DNA from: Hyphomicrobiales bacterium
GTDB lineage: Bacteria; Pseudomonadota; Alphaproteobacteria; Rhizobiales; JACESI01
Assembly (NCBI GenBank): GCA_039973685.1
Contig: JBDWKL010000054.1
Span: 1 to 64,000 of the forward strand
Direction: 5' to 3'
Length of the DNA stretch: 64,000 bases
Part shown: piece after piece, positions 55,676-64,000 of the stretch
How the letters are laid out: each line of letters starts with the position of its first letter
How positions within the stretch are numbered: position 1 is the first letter of the stretch
Notes under the pieces: generated by a model
What the model saw: only the letters and a program-made list of their open reading frames with translations
The model's database searches: none
What the model was told of the DNA's origin: nothing
Program-made: the position numbers and the translations under genes

Positions 55676-56451
55676 ACAGCGCCGTTAAAGAGGCCGCCAT
55701 CAAGCAGAATATTTTGGCCTGTAATATAGCCCGCATGATTAGAACATAAGAACGCGCAGGTGTTGCCGAACTCTTCTGGATTGCCGAAACGCTTTGCTGG
55801 AATTTCATCCCGCTGTTTTTGCGCTGCTGCTTCAAAATCAATGCCCTGTGCTTTAGCGGAACCTGTGATGCCACCGCGTAGGCGATCTGTGTCCATCTTG
55901 CCCGGCAAAATGTTATTCATGGTTACATTGTGGTGGGCAAAGGTGCGGCAAACGCCAGCCATAAAACCTGTAAGACCAGCACGCGCGCCAGATGATAGAT
56001 CCAGTCCTTCGATCGGCATTTTGACAGACAAAGATGTGATGTTGACGATACGGCCAAACTCACGTTCTTTCATGCCTTCAATCACGGCTTGAATAAGTTC
56101 GATTGGCGTAATCATGTTTTGAACAACGCCCGCCATCATCGCCTCACGGTCTAGTTCTTGATAGTTCTTGCGGGGTGGGCCGCCATTGTTGTTGACCAAA
56201 ATATCTGGATTTGGACAAGCCTCAAGCAATAGGCGCTGACCCTCAGCCGTGCTGACGTCAGCAGCAACTGCTGTTACGTTCGCACCCGTTTGTGCGCGGA
56301 TGGCACTGGCTGTCGCTTCGAGCACTTCCACATTGCGGCCATTCAGAACAACGTCGCAACCTGCTTGTGCTAAGGCCTCCGCGCAGCCACGTCCCAACCC
56401 TTTGCTCGATGCACATACAATCGCCTTGCGGCCTTTAATACCTAAATCCAT
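55672..56451 (-). CDS. atypical short-chain dehydrogenase/reductase without the Tyr-Lys pair
   Basis: Rossmann-fold SDR, 259 residues. The cofactor loop reads CASSKGLGRGCAEAL and VNNNGGP replaces NNAG. The serine region (NITSLSVK) is kept, but where YxxxK should be the sequence is LSSGARAGLTGF, so tyrosine is replaced by serine and lysine by arginine. The family end GQNILLDGGLFNGAV is normal. It therefore probably lacks classical dehydrogenase activity, or uses other residues. Substrate unknown. Confidence 0.85.
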   Translation of the reverse strand: MDLGIKGRKAIVCASSKGLGRGCAEALAQAGCDVVLNGRNVEVLEATASAIRAQTGANVTAVAADVSTAEGQRLLLEACPNPDILVNNNGGPPRKNYQELDREAMMAGVVQNMITPIELIQAVIEGMKEREFGRIVNITSLSVKMPIEGLDLSSGARAGLTGFMAGVCRTFAHHNVTMNNILPGKMDTDRLRGGITGSAKAQGIDFEAAAQKQRDEIPAKRFGNPEEFGNTCAFLCSNHAGYITGQNILLDGGLFNGAV

Positions 56452-56590
56452 ATCTGCACAGTTCCTTATTTTTAACCCGCAGGGGTTTTTGATTGATGTT
56501 GTAACCTACCATAGCTACTTATCTTACCAGCGTCATAATTTTGAGACATCGATTTGGCAAAATATTGGGAAATAAGTTGAGAAACGAAAT

Positions 56591-57652
56591 ATGAAAATCG
56601 TCATTGTTTCAGACGCTTGGTATCCGCAGGTCAATGGTGTTGTACGCACGTTGGAACGCACCGTCAGTGAATTGAATACGATGGGGCATGAGACACATGT
56701 GGTCTCGCCTCAGCCATTTTACACGGTCCCTTGTCCGACTTATCCTGAGATTAGATTATCACTGACGACGGCAACGGCTGTTGGTGGTGAGATTGCAAAG
56801 CATAACCCTGACCATATTCATATTGCAACTGAGGCAACGCTTGGCAGAGCGGCGCGGTCTTATTGCCAATCCAATGGGCGCCCGTTTACGACAAGCTATC
56901 ACACGCGCTTTCCTGAATATTTAAGCGCGCGGTTTCCCATCCCTATTTCATGGACATATGCCTACCTTCGCAATTTCCATAATTCAGGCAATGGCTGCAT
57001 GGTTGCGACACCGTCACTAAGGCATAATTTGGCCGCGCAAGGATTTACGAAACTCGTGCCTTGGACGCGTGGTGTTGATAGTGAGCTTTTTCATCCTGAT
57101 AAGCGAGTGGACCTAGGCTTTGAAGGACCCGTTCAACTTTATGTTGGGCGTGTGGCTGTTGAAAAGAACATCGAAGCCTTTTTGGAAACCAGTGTTGGCG
57201 GCACGAAAGTCGTGGTTGGTGATGGGCCTGCACGCGATGAACTTGAAGCTAAATATCCAGATGTGAAATTTGTCGGTACGAAATTTGGTGATGAACTTGC
57301 GCGTTATTACGCATCGGCAGATGTCTTCGTCTTTCCAAGCAAAACGGATACATTCGGCATCGTCATGTTGGAAGCACTCGCAAGCGGTGTTCCTGTTGCA
57401 GGCTATCCCGTCATGGGCCCCGTCGATGTGATCGGCCATGATAAAACAGTTGGTCGCTTGTCTGAAAATTTGGGTGAAGCAATAGAGCAAGCATTACGGT
57501 GTGACCCTGCTGTCTGCCGAAGTTTTGCCGAAGAGCGGTCTTGGCGCACTGTCGCAGAAATGTTCTTGGAAAATGTTGAAGCCATTTACAAAATCAAAGA
57601 ACCACGGGTGAAACGCGATGCGATGGTTTCGCTTTCATCAGAACGGGTATAA
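56591..57652 (+). CDS. GT4-family glycosyltransferase
   Basis: Retaining glycosyltransferase of the GT-B fold, 353 residues. N-terminal VSDAWYPQVNGVVRTLERT is shared by mannosyl- and glucuronosyl-type GT4 enzymes; YVGRVAVEKNIEAFLE and FVFPSKTDTFGIVMLEALASGVPVAGYPV form the donor site with the EX7E motif. Enzymes with this start in Agrobacterium and relatives make glycolipids such as glucuronosyl-diacylglycerol, often during phosphate limitation, so a lipid acceptor is a fair guess. The ATG follows GAGAAACGAAAT. It lies in a single-gene or two-gene unit with the dehydratase. Confidence 0.87.
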   Translation: MKIVIVSDAWYPQVNGVVRTLERTVSELNTMGHETHVVSPQPFYTVPCPTYPEIRLSLTTATAVGGEIAKHNPDHIHIATEATLGRAARSYCQSNGRPFTTSYHTRFPEYLSARFPIPISWTYAYLRNFHNSGNGCMVATPSLRHNLAAQGFTKLVPWTRGVDSELFHPDKRVDLGFEGPVQLYVGRVAVEKNIEAFLETSVGGTKVVVGDGPARDELEAKYPDVKFVGTKFGDELARYYASADVFVFPSKTDTFGIVMLEALASGVPVAGYPVMGPVDVIGHDKTVGRLSENLGEAIEQALRCDPAVCRSFAEERSWRTVAEMFLENVEAIYKIKEPRVKRDAMVSLSSERV

Positions 57653-57688
57653 TCTCTGCCGATAAAGCCAATATCGCAAGAGATGTAA

Positions 57689-58687
57689 ATGCTGAACACT
57701 CCCACCTACCAAGATGTACTCAAGGCTACTCATCGAATTGCTGGCCACGCGATTAAAACGCCGTTGCTTACCTCCAATATTTTGGATGACCTTTGCGGTG
57801 GGCGGGTATTCTTGAAAGCGGAGAATTTGCAGCGCACTGGGTCGTTTAAGTTTCGTGGTGCGATGAATTCTGTCTCGGCCTATTTGGAGCAAAACCCTGA
57901 TCTTGCAAAGAGCGGAGTAATCGCTTGCTCTTCTGGCAATCACGCACAAGGAATAGCCGAGGCTGCGCGACTGCTGAATATTCCTGCGACAATCATCATG
58001 CCTTTTGACGCGCCGCAAATCAAAGTGGATCGCACGCGTCGGTCTGGTGCAACGGTTTTGTTTTTTGATCGTGCGAATGAAGATCGTGATGTTGTCACCA
58101 ACGCTAAAGCAGAAGAACTTGGTGCCGTGCTCATCCACCCCTACAACAACCCCTATGTCATGGCGGGGCAGGGAACTTGCGCATTGGAAGCAATTGATTT
58201 CTTTGACGACAACGATATTGACTTGAACCGCGTGTTTGCTTGTACGGGCGGAGGTGGTCTTTCTGCTGGCATTGCTACCGTGCTAAAAGAACGTCTGCCA
58301 AAGGTGAAATTCCACACGGTGGAGCCTGAAGATTTCGACGATTACAGTCGCTCCCTTGTGAAGGGTGAACGGGTCGCCAATCCAACCACCGTTGGATCAA
58401 TTTGTGACGCGATTATTACGCCGACGCCGGGTGAACTGAGTTTTTCAATATTGAAAGATTATGCATCACAAGGTCTGACGATCTCAGATGAAGATGCATT
58501 GCGCGCGGTTGCCTTTGCGTTCAACGAGCTCAAAGTTGTGGTTGAACCAGGTGGCGCAGCGGCGCTGGCAGCTTTGTTATCAAAGAAGATTGATATACGA
58601 GGGGAGACTGTGTTGGTAACACTTTCTGGTGGAAATATTGACCCAGAAATGATGCAAAAAGCTTTGTCGCTAGAAGCATCTCGTTAA
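57689..58687 (+). CDS. threonine/serine dehydratase (PLP, short form without ACT domain)
   Basis: 332 residues, fold type II PLP enzyme. The Schiff-base lysine lies in RTGSFKFRGAMNS, SSGNHAQGIA binds substrate, and CTGGGGLSAGIA binds the PLP phosphate. Absence of an ACT domain distinguishes it from biosynthetic IlvA (about 400-510 residues) and resembles TdcB, serine racemase and ectoine-pathway EutB. It could supply 2-oxobutyrate for the isoleucine branch of IlvI. Substrate choice (Thr, Ser or other hydroxyamino acid) is not visible. Confidence 0.87.
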   Translation: MLNTPTYQDVLKATHRIAGHAIKTPLLTSNILDDLCGGRVFLKAENLQRTGSFKFRGAMNSVSAYLEQNPDLAKSGVIACSSGNHAQGIAEAARLLNIPATIIMPFDAPQIKVDRTRRSGATVLFFDRANEDRDVVTNAKAEELGAVLIHPYNNPYVMAGQGTCALEAIDFFDDNDIDLNRVFACTGGGGLSAGIATVLKERLPKVKFHTVEPEDFDDYSRSLVKGERVANPTTVGSICDAIITPTPGELSFSILKDYASQGLTISDEDALRAVAFAFNELKVVVEPGGAAALAALLSKKIDIRGETVLVTLSGGNIDPEMMQKALSLEASR

Positions 58688-58710
58688 AGAGCATCTAGCT
58701 AAAGTGTCGT

Positions 58711-59724
58711 CTAGCTAAATTGAGCAAGGCGCGCATGAAGAGGGGCAACCCCTATTTCTTCATCCGCATCTTGAACGTCTGCAGATGCTTGTTCTTGCGT
58801 TTCTGGCAATGATGCTGGGTTCACTTCCCATTCGTCATCATCGTCCATGACTTCTTCTGCAGGAGGCGCTTGGAAGGCAAGCTCGTCTTCCGTGTCTGCT
58901 TCGAAGGCCATCATATTTGGATCAGGAGCTTCTTCAAAACTATCGTCAATGACGAAGAACGCGTCTTCATCAGAAACAGCTTCGTTATCCGGATCAGACC
59001 AATCAAGTGCGGCTTCAAATTCCACATCTTCGGCTGATAATACGGCATCAATTTCGTTTTGCTCTTGCGCGTCTGTAGGCAAGGCAGGTCCGTTTTTCAG
59101 ATGTTCGTCTTCGTGGCTTGCAGCATCGCTTTGTTTATATCGATGTAATTCATCGGCATCCCAAAGGCTGACCATGTTTTTAAGGCGCTGCTCGATGTCT
59201 GATGTTAGCCCAACGACTTTACGCAAACGTTGGCCAGTCAAATCTTGGAATGAGCAGGCCATGTAAACATCTGTTACAAGTTCATCGATTTTATCGAATT
59301 GGGAATTGTCTTTATCAGTTTCTTTTAATTCCCAAATGATCTCTTGAATTTTTTCAGCAGAAGAGAGGATGTTCGATGTCGCATCTTCTGTTTCATCTAA
59401 AACAACGTTTAGCTCTACTTGGGCATCGCTTATTGTCGTGCCGTTGTCGCCGGTGTTTGCGACTTCGGTTTTAATTTGCTCGATAGTCTGCGTCATATCC
59501 ACAATATCAAGACGCAATTGCAGCATGTCGGCAGGATCGTGTTCTGAGCTTATATAGCTTTTCAGATTGTCGATCGCTTCGACCACGCGGACAGTGTCAG
59601 ACTCGCGATTTCGTTTCGCGTATTCAGCTAGAAACCAGCGCCCTCTTGCCGTCTCCATTACCGCTTCTTCAATCGCACGGTAATCGTCTTCGGAAATGTC
59701 GTTTGGTTTAATCAATTCGCCCAT
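58711..59724 (-). CDS. CheZ-like protein phosphatase with acidic tail
   Basis: 337 residues from the ATG complementary to 59722-59724, preferred because AAAGGTGG lies 6 bases before it; the GTG three codons upstream falls within that site. Residues 1-190 are helical and include ACSFQDLTGQRLRKV, matching the catalytic Asp/Gln helix of CheZ (QDLTGQ). Residues 200-320 are strongly acidic and probably unstructured. CheZ removes phosphate from CheY; this type in alphaproteobacteria may act on CheY-like proteins outside the classical pathway. No che gene is adjacent. Confidence 0.8.
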   Translation of the reverse strand: MGELIKPNDISEDDYRAIEEAVMETARGRWFLAEYAKRNRESDTVRVVEAIDNLKSYISSEHDPADMLQLRLDIVDMTQTIEQIKTEVANTGDNGTTISDAQVELNVVLDETEDATSNILSSAEKIQEIIWELKETDKDNSQFDKIDELVTDVYMACSFQDLTGQRLRKVVGLTSDIEQRLKNMVSLWDADELHRYKQSDAASHEDEHLKNGPALPTDAQEQNEIDAVLSAEDVEFEAALDWSDPDNEAVSDEDAFFVIDDSFEEAPDPNMMAFEADTEDELAFQAPPAEEVMDDDDEWEVNPASLPETQEQASADVQDADEEIGVAPLHARLAQFS

Positions 59725-59820
59725 AGAATCCACCTTTATGACTCAGGTATAAGTATTAGCCAAAAAGAGTTACCGAAGTGTATTCTTAATTTAGATTCGC
59801 ACACCTAAGGTACTAAACCG

Positions 59821-60972
59821 TTGAATTCTTCTATAAAAATAGCACTTTTTGTGTCTTCGGTTTTCCTGGGACTTGGTATTTTCTTGCCCTTTTTCCCGTC
59901 ATGGTTGTTAGGCCAGGGTTATACAGCAAATGAGGTAGCGATTCTGTTGAGTATTTCACTGGTCGTCCGCGTTTTTTTCTCGCCCTACGCGGTGGCTGTG
60001 GCAGGTGGCTTATCTCAACGTCGTTATGCAGCTTATCTCTTCTGTTTTGTGTCGGTCGTGAGCTTTGCAGTGTTGGGTTTTGTTGACAGTTTCATTGTCG
60101 TGCTCATTTTGCTCAGCGTCTTTAGTGTTTTTTGGCATGCACTCATCCCGCTTGGCGATTCTTTCGTCTTGAGTGAGGTGCGTCTTAGCGGAGCAAATTA
60201 CGGTCATATTAGGCTCTGGGGATCTGTTGCTTTTGTGGTCGCAAATCTCGCAGCTGGAATGTTCTTGGCTGATCTTGGAACCAACGGAGTGTTTTGGTTG
60301 ATTTTGGCAATGCTTGCCCTGTCATTCATTGTGAGTTTTTTGCTACCAACCTACCGCCTTGATCCCAGTGACAGACCCAAAGTTGGAGCTCATGGCCTTG
60401 GAGGGTTGATTGCTTTTTTGAAGGGGCGACAATTTTTGCAAATCGCGGCGCTCGCCGGACTTATTCAGGCGTCGCATGTTCTTGTCTATGGATTTGGAAC
60501 GATTGATTGGCTGGCTAGAGGTTATACCGCAAGTCAGATCGGCTGGTTTTGGGCGGTGGGTGTGATCGCAGAAATATTGCTCTTTACGCAGGCCTCTAAA
60601 TTGTTCTTAAAAATCGGTGCATCGCGCCTGCTTTTGTTGGGGGCTGTTGCTGCTACATTGCGTTGGGCATTGCATGGTTCAATGGACAGCGTGGTGTTGA
60701 TTTTGATGGTTCAAATCCTGCATGGTTTCTCGTTTGGAGCGACCCATTTAGGTTTGCAGGCTTACATTGCGAAAGAAGTCAGTGAAGAAGAAACACCAGC
60801 CGCGCAAGGCGCCTCAACCTTTGTTGCAGGGCTATTGGCTGCAGGGCTTACCTTTTTCTGTGGCACACTTTATGCGCAATTTGGGTTGCAAAGTTTTTAT
60901 GCAATGGCCGCTGTATCGTTAATTGCCGTTGTCTTTTTGCTATCAACCCCAAAGCTGCGGCGTGGGGGGTAA
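59821..60972 (+). CDS. MFS transporter (HcaT/MFS_1-like)
   Basis: Twelve-helix major facilitator, 383 residues. The start FVSSVFLGLGIFLPFFPSWLLGQG with SISLVVRVFFSPYAV, and GHIRLWGSVAFVVANLAAG (the RLWGS motif), match the phenylpropionate permease-like group. Start is TTG 59821; AAGG about 12 bases upstream is rather far, so the start is uncertain. The 3' end overlaps the convergent epimerase gene by 30 bp. Substrate unknown; the neighbour suggests peptides or amino acid derivatives. Confidence 0.85.
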   Translation: MNSSIKIALFVSSVFLGLGIFLPFFPSWLLGQGYTANEVAILLSISLVVRVFFSPYAVAVAGGLSQRRYAAYLFCFVSVVSFAVLGFVDSFIVVLILLSVFSVFWHALIPLGDSFVLSEVRLSGANYGHIRLWGSVAFVVANLAAGMFLADLGTNGVFWLILAMLALSFIVSFLLPTYRLDPSDRPKVGAHGLGGLIAFLKGRQFLQIAALAGLIQASHVLVYGFGTIDWLARGYTASQIGWFWAVGVIAEILLFTQASKLFLKIGASRLLLLGAVAATLRWALHGSMDSVVLILMVQILHGFSFGATHLGLQAYIAKEVSEEETPAAQGASTFVAGLLAAGLTFFCGTLYAQFGLQSFYAMAAVSLIAVVFLLSTPKLRRGG

Positions 60973-61929
60973 GATGGTGCTGCCCTCATAGGTCAATCCG
61001 TGATCGCAATCGCTCGCCAATAAGAGTGGGCCATCAAGGTCAACCCATGTGGCACGCTGGGCTACATAAACCGCAGGTGCCATGGAAAGCGACGATGAAA
61101 GCATGCAACCAACCATTATGGTTAGACCGCGCTTTTCAGCGTCTTCAAGCACCACCATTGCTTCTGATAGGCCGCCGGTTTTATCAAGTTTGATGTTTAT
61201 CGCATCGTAGCGCTTTTCGATATGATCGAGCTCTTCTCTGGTGTGAAGGCTTTCATCGGCACAAATTGGGATGGGTGATTTGATTGAGAGCAAAGCATCA
61301 TCGTCGCCTGCTGGTAAGGGCTGCTCAATTAGGCCGACGTTGTTTTCAATGCAGCTTTTTAAATGATGATCAAAGTCTTTCGGCTTCCAGCCCTCATTGG
61401 CGTCAACAATTAGCTTTGCTTCAGGCGACCCACGGCGTACAGCCGCAAGGCGCTCAATATCTTCTTCTCCCGCCCCTAACTTGATTTTTAAAACCTGCCG
61501 ATCGTTGGCAGCTTTCGCGGCCTCATACATGGCGGAAGGCGTGTCGATGCCCAGTGTAAATGCTGTCACTTGAGGCTTCATGGTAAGGCCAAAACGGTTG
61601 GCGACGGAGAGCCCAGATTTTTTGGCCTCAAAATCAAGTCGCGCGCAATCAAGTGCGTTGCGTGCAGCGCCTGGAGGGAGGGCGCTTTGACAGGCTTCGA
61701 GTGTCGCAAAATTTTCTTCATCTTTTGCAACATTTGCTAAAAGCTCAAGCACGCTTTCAATTGTCTCGTCATATCGAGGATAGGGCATGCATTCGCCCCG
61801 TCCGGTGTGCGCGCCATCTGATATTTCAGCCACCACCATATTTGCAGTGGTGCGAACCCCTCGCGAAATTCGAAAAGGTTTTTCCAGCGGTAGGCTGTGA
61901 GAATAGGCTTTGAGGGTGAGAGAGGGCAT
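60943..61929 (-). CDS. dipeptide epimerase (L-Ala-D/L-Glu epimerase type, enolase superfamily)
   Basis: 328 residues. The enolase-superfamily catalytic set is complete: KxK in VLKIKLGAG, metal ligands in IVDANEGW, IEQPL and CADES, and the second lysine in INIKLDKTGGL. The N-terminal capping domain has RISRGVRTTANMVVAEI. Family members invert L-Ala-D-Glu during murein-peptide recycling; others racemise N-acyl amino acids. Overlaps the MFS gene tail to tail by 30 bp. Confidence 0.88.
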   Translation of the reverse strand: MPSLTLKAYSHSLPLEKPFRISRGVRTTANMVVAEISDGAHTGRGECMPYPRYDETIESVLELLANVAKDEENFATLEACQSALPPGAARNALDCARLDFEAKKSGLSVANRFGLTMKPQVTAFTLGIDTPSAMYEAAKAANDRQVLKIKLGAGEEDIERLAAVRRGSPEAKLIVDANEGWKPKDFDHHLKSCIENNVGLIEQPLPAGDDDALLSIKSPIPICADESLHTREELDHIEKRYDAINIKLDKTGGLSEAMVVLEDAEKRGLTIMVGCMLSSSLSMAPAVYVAQRATWVDLDGPLLLASDCDHGLTYEGSTILPPTPQLWG

Positions 61930-62086
61930 TTTGATTTCTCATTTGTTCAGCAAATCGTCGCGTTAAAGTAGGCGTTTGATCTTCGCTTGGAAATAGCCAA
62001 TTTGAGGTTTGGGTGGTTTTAGTTTTGTGACCTTAAAACTCGCAAAAAGTGGTGTCTGTTTTGGAATTTATTGTATATTAAAGGTA

Positions 62087-63271
62087 ATGGACATTTTACT
62101 AGAACAAAATGTAGGCCGCGTGGTTGGTCTGAATGACACTGGCACACGCCAAGCAATGGCTGCGGTTGGTGAGTGGACTATTACCCATGCCGACCAAATT
62201 GAAAGCCATCTGGCCAGTCTCGTAAAACCAGATAATAGCGAGATTTCAATTTCACTAAAAGACATAAAAACCCTCGATACATCAGGGGTTTGGTTGTTGT
62301 TGAAGTTGAGTAAAAGGTGGCAAAAAGACAATGTTCGCGTCACTTTTGTTGATGTAAAGGCTGAACATAAAATCTTGCTAGAAGCGATTTCTGACGCCGC
62401 GCAAGAAATACAAGCGCACAACGTTCCTGTTCCATCGAAAGTAGGTTTGCTAGAGCGTTGTTTGGGCCTCATTTCAGACGGCGTTAGTGACGTAAAACGT
62501 ATTCTCTCGCTGCTTGGTGCATTGATGGCGGCATGTGCTCGACGGATTACCGGTTTGTTTTTGGGCGCTTTGGGTAAAAAACCAGAAAATGGACAAGTCT
62601 TTAGGTTCCCGGCACTGTTCACTCATATGATGAAAACAGGTTTGACGGCTGTGCCCATCATCTGCCTGATGACCTTTTTGATCGGCGCTATCATGGCGCA
62701 ACAAGGGGCTTATCAGCTGAGCTTTTTTGGTGCAGATGTGATGGCGGTTGATCTGGTTGGCGTGCTGATCACGCGGGATTTGGGCGTTGTGTTGACTGCT
62801 ATCATGGTATCTGGCCGATCAGGTTCTGCCTACACTGCGGAAATTGGTTCCATGAAGATGCGTGAAGAGATCGACGCGTTGAAAGTGATCGGTCTTGATC
62901 CGGTTGATGTTCTGCTCTTCCCCCGCATTTTGGCGTTGATCATCATCATGCCATTGCTAACTGTTGTGGCGAACTATTCCGCCTTGCTTGGCGCACAGGT
63001 GGCGCTTTGGGTTTATATCGACCTATCATGGGAATTATTCCTGCAACGCACGCGCGATGCCATTCCCCTTACTTATTTTATGATGGGTATTATCAAGGCT
63101 CCTTTCATGGCGTTGATCATTGGGTTGATTGCCATGTCTGAAGGGTTGAAGGTTGAGGGTAGCTCTGAATCATTATCCCATCACACCACTGTCGCCGTCG
63201 TAAAATCGATTTTCATGGTGATTGTGGTCGATGGTATTTTTGCGGTGATTTCCGCTAGTCTTGGATATTGA
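62087..63271 (+). CDS. MlaE-type ABC permease with N-terminal STAS domain
   Basis: Inner-membrane permease of the Mla system moving phospholipids between the membranes. 394 residues: residues 10-95 form a STAS domain (ISISLKDIKTLDTSGVWLLLKL), which in E. coli is the separate protein MlaB. Then about five helices follow with the MlaE hallmark SGRSGSAYTAEIGSMKMREEIDALKVIGLDP. ATG 62087 has AAAGG just upstream (2-base spacing); an in-frame GTG 62009 has weaker support. The MlaF gene follows after 2 bp. Confidence 0.88.
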   Translation: MDILLEQNVGRVVGLNDTGTRQAMAAVGEWTITHADQIESHLASLVKPDNSEISISLKDIKTLDTSGVWLLLKLSKRWQKDNVRVTFVDVKAEHKILLEAISDAAQEIQAHNVPVPSKVGLLERCLGLISDGVSDVKRILSLLGALMAACARRITGLFLGALGKKPENGQVFRFPALFTHMMKTGLTAVPIICLMTFLIGAIMAQQGAYQLSFFGADVMAVDLVGVLITRDLGVVLTAIMVSGRSGSAYTAEIGSMKMREEIDALKVIGLDPVDVLLFPRILALIIIMPLLTVVANYSALLGAQVALWVYIDLSWELFLQRTRDAIPLTYFMMGIIKAPFMALIIGLIAMSEGLKVEGSSESLSHHTTVAVVKSIFMVIVVDGIFAVISASLGY

Positions 63272-63273
63272 TC

Positions 63274-64000
63274 ATGCAGTCTCAAAATCCATCAATGCCC
63301 CCCCATGAAGAATGCGTGATTAAAGTGCGCGGACTGACTGTGGGTTTTGATGAAAGCAATATTCTTGAAAACCTCGATATCGATGTTTTAAAAGGTGAAA
63401 TTTTAGGAATTGTCGGTGCGTCAGGCACAGGTAAATCAGTTCTTACACGGGCGATTTTGGGGCTTAACCCCAAGCGGAATGGTTCCGTCAACATATTGGG
63501 TCTTGATTATGATCGCTCATCATTTGCAGAACGGCAGTTGATCGATCAACAATTGGGTGTGCTGTTTCAACATGGTGCGTTGTTTTCATCTCTAACGGTA
63601 AAACAAAACATCCAAGTGCCCATGCGAGAATATCTTGATTTGAGCCAGAGCCTGATGGATGAGCTGGCATTGATGAAGATGGAGCTGGTTGGATTAGCTC
63701 TTGATGCTGCTGATAAAGTACCTTCAGAGCTTTCAGGCGGTATGATAAAACGGGCGGGTGTAGCGCGGGCTCTTGCCCTTGATCCTGCCGTAATTTTCTT
63801 GGATGAACCCACATCAGGTCTTGACCCAATTGGTGCGCAAGAGTTTGATAAATTGATTTTGAAACTGAGAGACACTTTAGGGGTTACGGTGTTTATGGTC
63901 ACTCACGATTTGGATAGTTTATTCACCGCGTGTGACAGAATTGCCGTTTTGGGTAAAAAACGCGTACTTGTCACGGGAAAACCTCAAGAAATGCTTGAAT
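63274..64000 (+). CDS. MlaF-type ABC ATPase, C terminus beyond the window
   Basis: ATPase of the Mla phospholipid transporter; 242 codons are seen and the frame is open at base 64000. Walker A GASGTGKS, signature LSGGMIKRAGVARALALDP and Walker B VIFLDEPTSGLDP are intact, and LSGGMIKR with GLDPIGA is characteristic of MlaF. ATG 63274 lies 2 bp after the MlaE stop. The next genes, beyond the window, should be mlaD and related parts. Confidence 0.9.
   Translation, partial: MQSQNPSMPPHEECVIKVRGLTVGFDESNILENLDIDVLKGEILGIVGASGTGKSVLTRAILGLNPKRNGSVNILGLDYDRSSFAERQLIDQQLGVLFQHGALFSSLTVKQNIQVPMREYLDLSQSLMDELALMKMELVGLALDAADKVPSELSGGMIKRAGVARALALDPAVIFLDEPTSGLDPIGAQEFDKLILKLRDTLGVTVFMVTHDLDSLFTACDRIAVLGKKRVLVTGKPQEMLE

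Noticed and set aside
58694-58719. Two copies of TCTAGCTAAA near the end of the CheZ-like gene
   Set aside because: Only 10 bp long and at a convergent gene end; likely chance or a tiny local duplication.

Overview
The window reads as chromosome from an alphaproteobacterium of the order Hyphomicrobiales (Rhizobiales), probably marine. The evidence is moderate GC (roughly half), frequent GTG/TTG starts, neighbourhoods common in that order (thyA-folA-hflK-hflC-DUF2065-Do protease; serB back to back with miaA; ilvI...ilvH; TetR-ilvC; STAS-MlaE/MlaF), and small families such as DUF2853 and DUF1194. I cannot name the genus. No rRNA, tRNA, CRISPR array, prophage or complete insertion sequence was seen; most of the window is ordinary, tightly packed core metabolism.

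Layout. 1-371: start of a UvrD-type helicase. 600-5400: accessory region with a small basic secreted protein, a soluble globin-type oxygen-sensing chemoreceptor, a 13-repeat Sel1 protein, an AT-rich membrane ORF and a secreted trypsin-like protease whose 3' end is echoed as a 41-bp direct repeat. 5392-7086: CLC chloride channel. 7301-13030: a compact five-gene operon (FAD-linked 2-hydroxyacid oxidase, Ldh-family oxidoreductase, an M19 dipeptidase homologue missing one metal site, a 564-residue protein I do not recognise, and a DUF3726-like protein). This is the best candidate here for an undescribed pathway. 13187-21449: DUF2853, thyA, folA, hflKC, Do protease, serB, miaA, L,D-transpeptidase. 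21459-40180: branched-chain amino acid genes spread among unrelated genes (class IV aminotransferase, ilvI, ilvH, ilvC, leuA), with a clear attenuator leader before ilvI and a leucine-rich leader ORF before leuA. Also here are pdxJ, transporters, a PilZ protein with a long Ala-Pro repeat, an Na+/H+ antiporter and a PhzF protein. 40398-41912: large secreted protein, perhaps a glycoside hydrolase. 41953-48431: agmatinase-type ureohydrolase divergent from a polyamine-type ABC importer, then a DUF1194 protein. 48444-58687: ROK regulator, pgi, EamA transporter, a molybdenum hydroxylase large subunit without partners, thiD, an SDR lacking the catalytic Tyr/Lys, a GT4 glycosyltransferase and a threonine/serine dehydratase. 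58711-64000: CheZ-like protein, MFS permease, dipeptide epimerase, and the start of an Mla lipid-transport operon that runs off the end.

How the parts work together. IlvI/IlvH, IlvC, LeuA, the aminotransferase and the threonine/serine dehydratase cover much of isoleucine/valine/leucine synthesis although they are not one operon. HflK/HflC and the Do protease handle membrane and periplasmic protein quality. The ureohydrolase and the ABC importer probably share a polyamine or guanidino compound. The epimerase and the neighbouring permease may serve murein-peptide recycling. All functions are inferred from recognised motifs by eye; no database search was run.
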